A DNA stretch of 64,000 bases from Dryas octopetala. Its lineage: Eukaryota; Streptophyta; Magnoliopsida; Rosales; Rosaceae. Below are positions 1 to 10,322 of this stretch, piece after piece; positions within the stretch are counted from its first letter, which is position 1; each line of letters begins with the position of its first letter. The stretch covers positions 18,026,910 to 18,090,909 of the forward strand of contig OY992839.1 in NCBI GenBank assembly GCA_963921425.1. The letters are read 5' to 3'. The notes under the pieces were generated by a model. The model worked only from the letters and a program-made list of their open reading frames with translations, searched no databases and had not been told where the DNA came from. Position numbers and translations under genes: made by a program.

Positions 1-334
1 AGAAAGAGGATCACAGCACAAGGGAATAAGTCCTGCATAACCACACAAATGAGAACAAAAAAAATTTAAAAAAACAGGTCATGGAACCCAACTCATCGTC
101 ATTGAAGAATCCAACTCATCCAACCTACAGATCCATGCCAATATATGCCAAAATCATAACAGAGAATAACAATACATCATTGCATTTTGAAATAACAAGA
201 ATCAATCCATTAGCTTCTTTGGACAAAGAGATCTAGAATATGTGAAAAATTAAAATCAAGTCTCTGAAATTGGGATAACATATTATCCACAAAACAATTA
301 CTCTTAGGAAAATGGTATTCAACTAGTTATAAAC

Positions 335-3243
335 CTGAAGAGTGAAAAGATCAGCAGATTGACCAATCACTTTATCATATTTCAGACCTTCTGCTGCGAG
401 TCCAGCCATTGCTACCACTGCCAACCTAAAAGGCTACTACAATTTAGTTCTTCTCCACCACACACATATTATAGACTTCAAATGTATCAATTTATAAGGA
501 TATATTTTCCTGCAGTGAAATGCAACTATGTATTGCATTTGAATATGATAGAGTCATGTGGAAACATTGCAACAGGCATATTCAAATGGACTGGTTGCGC
601 ACAAGCCAAATCAGATTATCAGGAAACAATGAGACAGACTAATGGATTTACAGTGAAAAGATGCACCATTTTCAAAAGCACTAGGAGTACATTTGTTGCA
701 GTTTCAGAAGGAAATATTACTGAAGCAAATTGATAATTCCAGTAGCTATAACTATCATATAAATACCTGTCTAGCTCCTTTGCATCAAGCTGCCCACTGT
801 ATATAAGCTTTTCCAGCCTTTCGTCAATGAGATTGACATGCTCTTTCCCGATATCTAGAGAATACCCCAGAATGGGGAGGCCCAGCAAATAAGCAACTAT
901 CCAAAGAGAAAATTGTTTTATCAGTATGTCAAGTAAGCAACTCAAAATCCGAGGCACTATTTATCAGTCAGAAAGTTTGATATTAAGAATCTGATATGTG
1001 TTTTAATGAAATGAAGTACCTAAAAAATGAGCAGCTTCATGTCTAGCTATTCTCTCCTGATAATCTGGGAAGAATGATGAAAAGCCAGATATGGCAGCTT
1101 GAAGAAGCCTACAAGTGCAGATAAAGCTTAGTTTTTAATGCAAGAATTAGAAAAACTGTTAAAACACTAAGAGTATCAAGGCATACAAATTAAATTCCAT
1201 ATAAAACTTAGTCTTACCCAGGGGCAGTGCTTCCCACACCCAAAACAACTAAAGAGATGCTCCCAATCAAGTATGGCACAAAAAAGCCCCAATCCTTCAA
1301 GTTTGGTACAGTGAGAACCCAAGATGTCAGTAAAAACCAGAATCTTTTCAAAAAAAATTTCTCTGTAAGGCATTCAAATTTTTCTCTATATTGTATAATT
1401 CCTCTAATTCAATATGTGAATATAACAGTTCAACACTTCAACAAAAATATTATTGCAAAAGACCTCAAGGCAAGCCTGTATCCCAAAAATGCAGTTGACA
1501 AATATTGGGAAATGATTAGGCTGATACAAAGATGAAACAGAATCCCTTGCTTTTTCTGTCTTAAACTTCTTCTACAATTTAAGTTGTGTGCATAAGTTAA
1601 TTTCTTTGTTTAGTAAAAATGTCAAGTAGCTATAATTATCTGTGACATTCAATTTCTTTGTTTAGTGAAAATGTCAAGCAGCTATTATTATCTGTGACAT
1701 TCAAGACAGAGGTCTGCTTGTCATACTTTAACTATCAAGAATCAAATGAAAGTCACTATAGATTATTCGTGCTTGACCCCAAAATGCTTTCTCCTAGTTC
1801 GCTGCAATAAAATTTGCCTGACATAGGTCCTTATAAATTTAAAAAAAAAAAAAAAAAGGGCTAGCTTACATAATAATTGGATTCCTCCTCCCCTCTTATA
1901 TAGCCAGACCTTTCGAATTCATGCACAATGTATGATCAAATGCACCAGCAAGGTACTGAGAAAATTCCTCCACTTTTACACAAGATGCAAGAGAGAAAAC
2001 TAATAATCTGATGCAGGTAGTGATACACTGTAACAATATAATTCAAAGACCAGGTTCCTATATATTCATCGAGATCAGAGAAAGGATGTTTGCATGAAAA
2101 CATTCATATAGTTACGTACAAGTAGCAAAAGGCATGATTTCATGTCAATAGATGAAGAAAAACACTACCTCAACTATACACTGGTACAGAAAAAAACAGT
2201 AAAAATTGAAAAGAAAATTATCATTACACACATATAGGAACACAAACAACCCCTCCCAATCACACTGTCTAAGATAGTTGTTGTATAACTTATATGTGGA
2301 CTTACAGAGAAAAGGAGATATAATCAAATTTACCCCAGGAAGTTGGCCAGCAAGAAGACCTAAGAATCCTGTTGTCCCCACCACGGTGAATAGAAAAGCG
2401 GCCTGTATCACTGAGAGATATTAATATTACAAAAAGTAGTTTGAAATCAATGCCTGAAAAATGCATATAGAAAGAGCCGCATCCAATTTTAGATGTGATG
2501 TGCCTTGTCTTTCCAGTCAGTTTATAACAATTCAGATTCACTAAAGATTAAAGAAAGATAAGAAGACAAAAAGGTAGAGAAATTCACAATAGGATGCTGA
2601 CAATTTTAACTCAAAATTGGTCTGGACATCTTTTATCTAAGTAGTTTGGATTAAGGGTTTGCTGATGTGAGATTTGTCTTCATAGAAGTTGAAACCATAA
2701 AAAAAGGAAATAGATATATAAATGTAGTGTTGACGATTTGCAAAACAAACTTGCACAAAAGAGCCTAAAGGTTAAGAAGCTGTATGTAAAAGTAAGAACA
2801 TCCAAGAAAGTTTTTGCATATAATTTTGGCTCATTCTGAATGCAAGTAGCACAAATAAATAACCAGTGTGTTACAAATACTTACATCATTTCTGACACTG
2901 GGAACTGCAAGGGTTTCTGCATTTTTAATTCCAAAAGTTGTCAGCTCCCTAAGAGAAGTCTGGTGCATAAATGTTGAAACTTGAACGAGTCAACCTATCT
3001 ATTTTCCAACCAAGCAAATGTATAAACAATAATTCAATACATTGAACAGATCATTATCATTCAAGTACATGTATGCATGAGTTTGTAGATGTGGCTAATT
3101 TTTGGGTAGCAGTTTCCCAGAACTTCACATTTGTGATGGAGACTGACCGTACGCCGTGAGACATATGGCTGAGAACTCCATTTCTTGGCCCAACCAACTT
3201 CACTTAGCTGATCAAGTGCCTCTTTAACTGCACTGCTATCTTT
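335..3243 (-). CDS. M41-peptidase-like integral membrane protein, 5'-truncated, seven exons
   Basis: Seven minus-strand exons join with canonical GT-AG junctions and consistent phases: 3148-3243, 2885-2959, 2334-2402, 1218-1294, 1020-1108, 767-896 and 335-425, about 209 codons with no stop. The conceptual product has two hydrophobic segments (exons at 2334-2402 and 1218-1294). A HEAAH metalloprotease-type HExxH motif lies at the end of exon 1020-1108, followed by a conserved block with GYSLDIGKEHVNLIDERL and then AMAGLAAEGLKYDKV. From memory this matches plant chloroplast-targeted M41/FtsH-like proteins often annotated as stress-regulated proteins; the identification is recognition, not a search. 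The exons for the transit peptide and N-terminus are missing: nothing similar lies between 3244 and 4437, and upstream sits an unrelated E2 exon. The 3' end lies beyond the left edge. It could be a gene fragment carried by a transposon or a real gene with a replaced 5' end. Confidence 0.65.
1599..1702. repeat. 52-bp tandem duplication in an intron
   Basis: Two adjacent copies of a 52-bp unit (1599-1650 and 1651-1702), each starting AATTTCTTTGTTTAGT and ending CTGTGACATTC, differ at about three positions. They lie in the intron between exons 1218-1294 and 2334-2402. Confidence 0.85.
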
Positions 3244-4437
3244 CTGCGGCAAATACATACTTTTCAATGATATTCTTTCTATCTAATTTAGCTTCAGCCA
3301 TGGGACTAAAAATCTACAGCTAAAGGCATTATCTATGAATTCAAAAAAAGATGATTGATATGAAGAAAAATGGCAGAGAAGGAAGAAAATAAATTAGCAT
3401 TAATTAGCTTTAAATAGCTTTAAATAGCATTAAAAATGTTCTCATTTGGCCCAGTTGGATGCCTACGCTTCAGTTAACTGGAACATCATAATCTAGCTAT
3501 TAATCTGAAAAGAATGTTTGGTGGGGTCATCAATTCATGAATTCATTACAAGTCCCAAAGTAGATGTGTTCATTGGTTTACCAAAAGAAACAAAAGATGT
3601 GTTCGATCATTGCATTTTTTTTTATATGAAAATTATAAGCATGCTTTTTTTGATATATATACATATATATAGTTCTATAAGTATGCATGGATACAAGGAG
3701 CTTTATGCTAATACTTTTTCGTTTCACATAAATAGCCAAAGCAAAGAATAAATAACCTATGGAAGATAGCACAATCATAATCAAACCCAAACCTATATAC
3801 TTATTCCTTAGCAACTAAATTAATTAGTATATGACCATATTATGAAACACCAAGTAGAAAACTGTCCACATAAGCTCAAGTCAAATTTATGTTAGCACAT
3901 TAGAAAACCAAAATTTCACAAGTTTTCAACAATTTTTTTTTCAAGAAAATTGCATTATGAGAAGAACAAATAAAAAAACAACCTTACAAGACACCCAAAG
4001 CCATAAACAAAGACCCTATATTTCATATTCAAGGCCTGTATATCTTTACAAATGAAATCACTCAACACACAACCCAATGTCTCAATATACCCAGATACTT
4101 TCATTGCCTTTATAACACAGACACACCAGCTGACCAGCTCATGGTCATGTAGGTACTCGAACACATGCTTTCATTTCTTACAAATCAAAAAATGAGAATC
4201 TCCACAAAACCCAAAATTAAAAAGAAATAAAAAAAACAACTAAACAAGCTCAAGCTAACACGCAGACATAATATATAACAAAATATAAAACTTTTATAAC
4301 GACCCATGTCCGCAAACAAATAAAAATTCATAGATCGAGCTTCAAAAGAAGCTTAGGAAACTGAAATTGGAAAGTAAACGCTAAAACCAACAAAAAAGAG
4401 GAATAAGAACATGGAAAATCGAAGAAGGAGATTGTAC

Positions 4438-4507
4438 CTGCGCTGCAAGAGGTTGGGGGGTCCTTCTGGAGATCTTTGAGCTCCTTCAAGATCCGCTTTA
4501 AAGCCAT
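4438..4507 (-). pseudogene. Orphan first exon of a ubiquitin-conjugating enzyme E2 (UBC8/10-like group)
   Basis: The minus strand from ATG at 4507 encodes [18 protein letters not shown] followed by TSCSA, then a GT donor at 4437. This is the conserved N-terminal helix of plant class I E2 enzymes, which attach ubiquitin to substrates with E3 ligases; the usual third residue is Ser and here it is Leu. The exon ends in phase 1 after the first G of the Gly codon, as in intact family members. I find no downstream E2 exons (no catalytic HPN motif or active-site Cys exon) anywhere in 1-4437 on this strand. Upstream sequence is GA-rich on the plus strand, like a UBC 5' UTR, with a possible donor near 4671. 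It is therefore a promoter plus first-exon fragment. Its phase 1 end does not splice in frame to the phase 0 exon at 3243. Confidence 0.72.
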
Positions 4508-4914
4508 GGATGAACCTCGCAGATCGTCACAGATCTAAGAGGAAATGAGTTTCAGAGAAAAGGAAGAGAGAACGCACTTGACGACCCCTAATTTAGAAAG
4601 AAGAAACCCACGAGGAGGAGGTACAGAGAAGGGGAAAAAGCGAAAGAGATGAGGGATTGAGCTTACAATTTCCACACTCCAGTTGATCGACGCCATAACC
4701 AAAGGACGCCATCGACGCGAAAAAGAGGAGGGAGAATGAGAGCCACCGACACCAAGGACTTTTGGCAGTGGCGACGCCAAGATCGACTGAGAATGAGAAC
4801 GAGAGAGAAGGATTGAGCTGGGTTATTGATCGAGTGAATGAGAGAGAAGGAGAGTGTTCGAGCCAAAGAAGAAAAAAAAAGGAGTCTGAGGGAATATGTG
4901 TGTCGTGACTGGGA

Positions 4915-5179
4915 GTTGGAAACCTGCTAAAATTTTTAAGTTAGGACCCCGTGTTTTTTTAGGTGAAATATAGTTATCAGATCTGACTTTTACATATCAG
5001 TTTTTTTGAAAAGTTAATCAAAAGTACAAAATTAAGATATCAAAAAAAAAAACTAGTGATATGTTAATAAATTAAGACATCGTCTAAAAAATTAACCGAT
5101 ATCTAAAATTTTACAATATCAGTTTATATAAAAACTGATATTAAAACAGTGATGTCTATTCAAGTTTTTCTTGTAGTGA
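4915..5179 (+). mobile_element. 3' terminus of a CACTA (En/Spm-type) DNA transposon
   Basis: The sequence ends TTTTTCTTGTAGTG at 5179, the reverse complement of the CACTACAAGAAAAA terminal inverted repeat of CACTA elements. The preceding ~200 bp is packed with short direct and inverted motifs around GATATCAG and AACTGATAT, as in CACTA subterminal regions. The matching 5' end is not in the window, so the element would extend leftward over the gene fragments at 335-4507. No transposase was recognised. Confidence 0.6.
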
Positions 5180-6856
5180 TAATATGGATTACCAATGTTG
5201 GTCTTTGCCCTACAATTTTTTTTTTCTTTGCAATGTGATGATAATAAGTGACCACACTTGTTAAGTTGTTTACTAGAGTTAGCTTTATAAGCAACACTCT
5301 CATTTTGTATTATGCACTAGCTTATCTTCTGTTTATGTTATCCCAAATATCTGTGTTTAATGAGGTTATGTTACTTAAGAGTGATGTTTTATCTTATTTA
5401 GTATGGCTAACCATTTTAATTAATGACAGGTATCCATATATTTATAACTGGGATGATATTGAACTTCATTGCTTAAAGGTTAGCATACTGCATTATATGG
5501 ATCATATCGTTTAGATTAACTGCATGGCTCATAATCCTTCCAGCATTCTAAAGGCTTTGCCCAACCATTAGTAGCACATTACTAATTACTCTGATATTTA
5601 AAGCAAGTGTTTAATTTCTTTTCACATGTTTATTTGTTTGAATTGTCTCATTACTATTATGATCTTGCTAATCAATTATTTCTTCATTTCCTGATGATTT
5701 CATATAAATGATGGAGCATAGTATTTAAAGCTCTTTGGATAGATTAGTGAAGGATTGGGAAAACAGCTGTGTTTTAAGATTTCCTCTGTGAGTTTGAGGA
5801 GAGCCACTTCTATAAGCTTTCATGCAGAACAGTCCTTGAGGTTTTCTCAATATTGAGTAGCACTCTTGGGTAAGGAAACCTAAACTAAGTTGTGGACTCT
5901 GTGTAGACCTTAGTATTTTTGTATTGAGTATGTTGATATGCTTTGTTTTGGCAAAAGTGTTCAAAGTCCTAAGCTTTTACACAAAATCCTTTTTTTCTTA
6001 TTTTGGCAGTCACTGACTCTGTGATACTCTTTTCGAATTCTATATTAATTGGTAAAGTATCTTGAGCTGATGTTTGGCGAGCATATCCTAGACATCCTAA
6101 TGGTCATTTCATGACCAAGATCATGACATCAATCGGACCCCAGATGCATTAGCTATGCAATTTCTAAGTTGGCCCTAAAATTCTGAAATATATATGACAG
6201 AAAAGTATCTTTTGCATGCCTAAGTTTTCTAGCCTAACCTTGTGTACCTTATGAATTTATTACAAATTAAAGTTTTTGGAATGATGTTAGACTTTTAGAG
6301 ATTGATTTTCTCATGCAAGGTCAAGTGGTTTGAGGTTGTGGGATCTCATTCATTCAACACTTGGATTTGGTGGATGAGCATTGCTCCCAAATCCTAGGCT
6401 TGATTGAATGATGAAACTGTCTTGATCGACAACCCCAAAACATTTGATATTTTGTGTATAAAACTTTGTATGTCTAGAATCATTCCACCAATTTTCAAAG
6501 CATTTGGACTTGTACTTATTTTTCTAAAAATCCAAGAGTATACCTTGCCCTTGTGAGTCTATTCCTAAATTGGCAATCAACCATGCAGCAAACTTTGAGT
6601 CTATTCCTAATATTTTGAAGAACTTTATATTAGGCCTAATATTTTGAAGAAATTGCATGCACTTATATGTTGGTGTAAATTAATGAATTATCTACTGTGC
6701 ATTATCATGATAGTGATTTTGTTTTATTTTTTCAGTGGAGTGCCACAAAGAAGCAGCAAAACGGTTACACTCAAGCTCAAATTGATGAGGTGAGGGTTGA
6801 ATGGTCAGAGTTTGTGAGCTTGACTTATATATAGCCATGTTGGAAGATATTAGGTA
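5180..6856. other. AT-rich intergenic sequence, no gene recognised
   Basis: I find no ORF with a recognisable domain. A short exon-like piece at about 6736-6792 lies between an acceptor-like CAG and a donor-like GTGAGG and encodes WSATKKQQNGYTQAQIDE, but nothing around it completes a gene. Confidence 0.4.
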
Positions 6857-6861
6857 CTTAG

Positions 6862-8450
6862 TGTTAATTTCTAGGATTTTGTATTGGCTTTTCCTTGTCA
6901 AAATCATTGTTTTAATTTTTAATTATTCACTCACAAGCTCTAGGCTAGAATTAAGGTTAAGATCACTTGTGTTGAAGAAATCAAGAATGAAGTTGCAATG
7001 CAATAGACTCTAAGGTATAATGCACTCCATGCATTTCACGAAAAACAGTTTTGTGTCTATTTGACTAGTCACTCACTGATCATAAAAACAAGTTTCTTCA
7101 CACGTGTACTGCACTTGCAGTTTTATCACTTGAATAATTTTTGACAGTTTAGCAGCCCATTTCGTGACTTGGCTCTTAAAGCCCATTTCTCTTTCTTTAA
7201 CAAGGATGTGCACTGCACATCATCTGTTTGTTCACTCACACACTCACATCACTATTCATCTTCTTCCTCTTTTGTGATTTTTGCAAAATGAGGATATTAT
7301 TGAATTTACAGCTCTACATCCTTATCTTTTGCTGTACTAGGATTCCTTTCTAGGACAAAAAGAATATGCCTTCATTTGTCTCTTGTGGACAGCCACTACT
7401 CAGCTTCCACGTGGCATGGGTAGACAATAGGTGTGTGCGTAGTGAGTATTTTGGCGTACTTGGTTTGGGTCTTTGGTATGTGACGTGAATTTTATCTAGG
7501 CTTGCTTGCTGCGTGAGTGCTAGAGGCTTTTGGTGTGTGCTCATCTTTTCAAGTAAGAAAATGCTTTCGATTTTCTCAAACTAAATGATTTTCTTAACTT
7601 GTTTTTCACCCTCTCAAATCTGAATGTATTTGAGTGTGTTCTAAAGCTTTTCACAAATTCATAAAGACTATCATTTCGATTTTAGATCTGGGATTCTTCA
7701 TTAGCCTTTTCATGTCTCTTCTTTGAGAATGTTGATTTTTAAAGAATCCAAATCTGCATATCATGTTCATACATTGAAGAATCTGCTATGCTTGGTATGA
7801 ATCGGTGTCATGGGTTGATGAGCTTGGAGTTTGAGCTGCTATCTTCATGATTGACTAATTGTCTTGCTTTTGGAAGTTGCACAAAAGGGTAAGAAGCTAC
7901 CACTTAGTTTAGGACTTAGTGATTCAGCTTATGTGCTGTATGCTCCCTTTGTATTGAACCTCCTCTATAGTGAATTGCCCGGTCAGCTGAAAAAACCCCC
8001 AGTTTTTACACTTTGTGGTTTTTTTGGGTGAACATCTTGTGAGCCTTCGTCTCCATTTTGTGTTGTTATGTTTACTGACTCACTCAACTTTTAAACACAA
8101 ATCTGCATTTAATTTATATGCTTGATATTGCTATATGTCATATGGAACTGTTTAATTAATCATACACCACTGTAGTTGTGGATAACACTGGGATGCCTAC
8201 TGTGATGGGTCTTCTGAGTGTATAGGTTGTCACTTGATCCTTTGGTGTGTTTGATTTGTGTTGTTTACAAAAGTTATTTATGATTCACAAGTGTCAATCT
8301 GTGTCTTCATATTTTAGCCACAGTGTCATCAGAGTTTTGTCTGTTTGATTAGTCCCTGAGTTATCACATAAACAAAAATTGGTGTCCGATTACTGACTGT
8401 GGTTTTAATCAAGTTAATTAAGTAGATAAATCACCTAATACAAACATTCA
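6862..8450 (+). repeat. 5' LTR of the copia element
   Basis: It starts TGTTAATTTCTAGG and ends ACATTCA, and is nearly collinear with 15072-16664. Scattered substitutions and small indels separate the two copies, so the insertion is not recent. Confidence 0.92.
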
Positions 8451-8452
8451 AT

Positions 8453-8464
8453 TGGTATCAGAGC
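8453..8464 (+). promoter_or_regulatory. Primer binding site of the copia element (initiator Met-tRNA type)
   Basis: TGGTATCAGAGC lies two bases after the 5' LTR and matches the complement of the 3' end of plant initiator methionine tRNA, the usual minus-strand primer of Ty1-copia elements. Confidence 0.92.
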
Positions 8465-8523
8465 GCTACTCTAAAAGAAAATAGAGAGATCCTAGGGTGT
8501 TGTTTGTTTTTAGGTGTGTCTAG

Positions 8524-9800
8524 ATGGAAAGAGATCGAGTTGCAGGGTCTTGTAACTCTCCTCCATTCTTTGACGGCAGCAGCTACACTGCTTGGAGAGA
8601 GAAATTTGAAATTTTCCTTGATGCCTATGATGAGTTGGCATATGAATATCTCACTGTTGAGTGGATTCCTCCCACTAAAATTGTAGATGGAATTGAAATT
8701 CCTAAGCCTAGGTCTAAATGGTCTATAGCCGAAATCACAGCATCTAGCTTGAACAAGAAGGCTAGAAATGCTATTGTCACTGCACTATCATCCTCACAAT
8801 TTGCACACATACAACATTGTGTCACAGCTAGGCAAGCTTGGAACAAGCTTCGGGTTATTCATGAAGGAGACAAACAAGTTCGGTCACTCAAGCTTCAAAT
8901 GGTTCATGCCAAATTTGAAGAAATTAGGATGAAAGAGTCCGAGTCATTCTCCGAGTTCTATGAAAGGTTGGAAGTCCTCACAAATGAAGCCATATCCTTA
9001 AGTAAACCATATGAAGAGTCTACTATTGTCCAAAAGGTTCTTAGATCTCTACCTAAGAGATTTCAATCTAAGAAACATGCAATTCAAGAAGTCCAAAATT
9101 TGGATGAACTCAAAATTGGTAAATTGTTATGAAAGTTTAAAACTTTTGAGATGGAGCTTGAAATGGATGAAAGGGACAACAAGAAATCAAAGGATATTGC
9201 TTTGCAAAGTATCAAAGAAATGAGTGAAAACTTGAGTGAAAAATCATCAATGTCCGATGATGTGATTACCCTTTTTGTCAAAAAGTTTAGGCGAATTCTT
9301 AGAAATAAAGGGAGATAAGCTAGAACTAGTGGTAACAACTTCAAGTTCAAACCTCAAGGAGAGAATTCATTTGAGAGAAAACAAGAGAGGAAACCTAACT
9401 TTAAAGAAGGAAGAACAACCAAGAGAGATGTGAAATGTTACATTTGTGGTGGAATAGGTCACATAGCAATTGAATGTGCAAATAATAGAAAGAATTTTTC
9501 TTCAAGTAAGAATAAAGCCATGAAGATCACTTGGAGTGATAGTGAGAGTGAGGACTCAAATGATTGTAAGTCTCATCCGACATTGAGGGTGATGAAGTTG
9601 CATTTGTTGCATCAATAAAAAAGATTGAACAAGTTGATGGTGGGTCTGACTCAAAATTTGCTCCTGATGATGAGTCTTACACTGCACTCTGTGATAAGTA
9701 TGACTTACTTTTCACCGAAACACTTAGCATAAAGGAAGAAAATCAGAAACTTAAGAATGCCAAATTGAAATTGAGTGAGAAGATTGAGTCATATATTAGA
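8524..9800 (+). pseudogene. copia gag remnant (capsid/nucleocapsid)
   Basis: The reading frame opens at ATG 8524, 74 bases after the LTR, and encodes a UBN2/gag-type capsid region (WREKFEIFLDAYDE near the start). It is cut by an in-frame TGA at 9130-9132 and TAA at 9316-9318, yet the same frame resumes and contains a CX2CX4HX4C zinc knuckle (CYICGGIGHIAIEC) at about 9436-9477. Near 9575 the frame shifts by one base; the continuation encodes an acidic, Glu/Lys-rich tail. It would package element RNA in virus-like particles if intact; here it cannot be translated as one protein. Confidence 0.85.
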
Positions 9801-10322
9801 GAGTGAATTAGAAAGTGTGGCTATCTTGAAACAAAATCTAGAAAGTCAAGTCAAAGTGCTCAAGGAGAGCGACATCTACTCTAAATCTTCGAATGAGAAA
9901 CTTCAAAAATAAGTGAATAATGCAAATGAGAGTATTGTTGAGCTCACCATTGGGGCTGAAAAAGTTGATAGGATGCTTAGAATAGGGAAGCATCATGGGG
10001 ACAAGACCGGTTTGAGTTTTAGTGAAAATAGTCCTAGTGTATCTAACACAAAAACCATTTTTGTCAAGTCAAAATCTGATCATAGTGTCAAAAAGGGTCT
10101 AAGTTTCATTGACATTGGTCAAAATGCATCTCATTCTAAGTCAAGTCAAGCCAAGCTACACCAAGTGTCACACAAATTGATTGCTTTACTTCACATAGAA
10201 AAACAAGGTTTGTCCCGGTTTGTCATCATTATAATGTCAAGGGTCACATTAGATCAAATTGCAACAAACTTAGAGGAAAAAAATCAAATGAAGCAAAGAA
10301 AAGTATTTCTCTTCAAGAGCAA

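Noticed and set aside
3148-4507. In-frame E2/M41 fusion protein from direct splicing of 4438 to 3243
   Set aside because: The E2 exon ends in phase 1 and the M41-like exon starts in phase 0; joining them gives an immediate stop.
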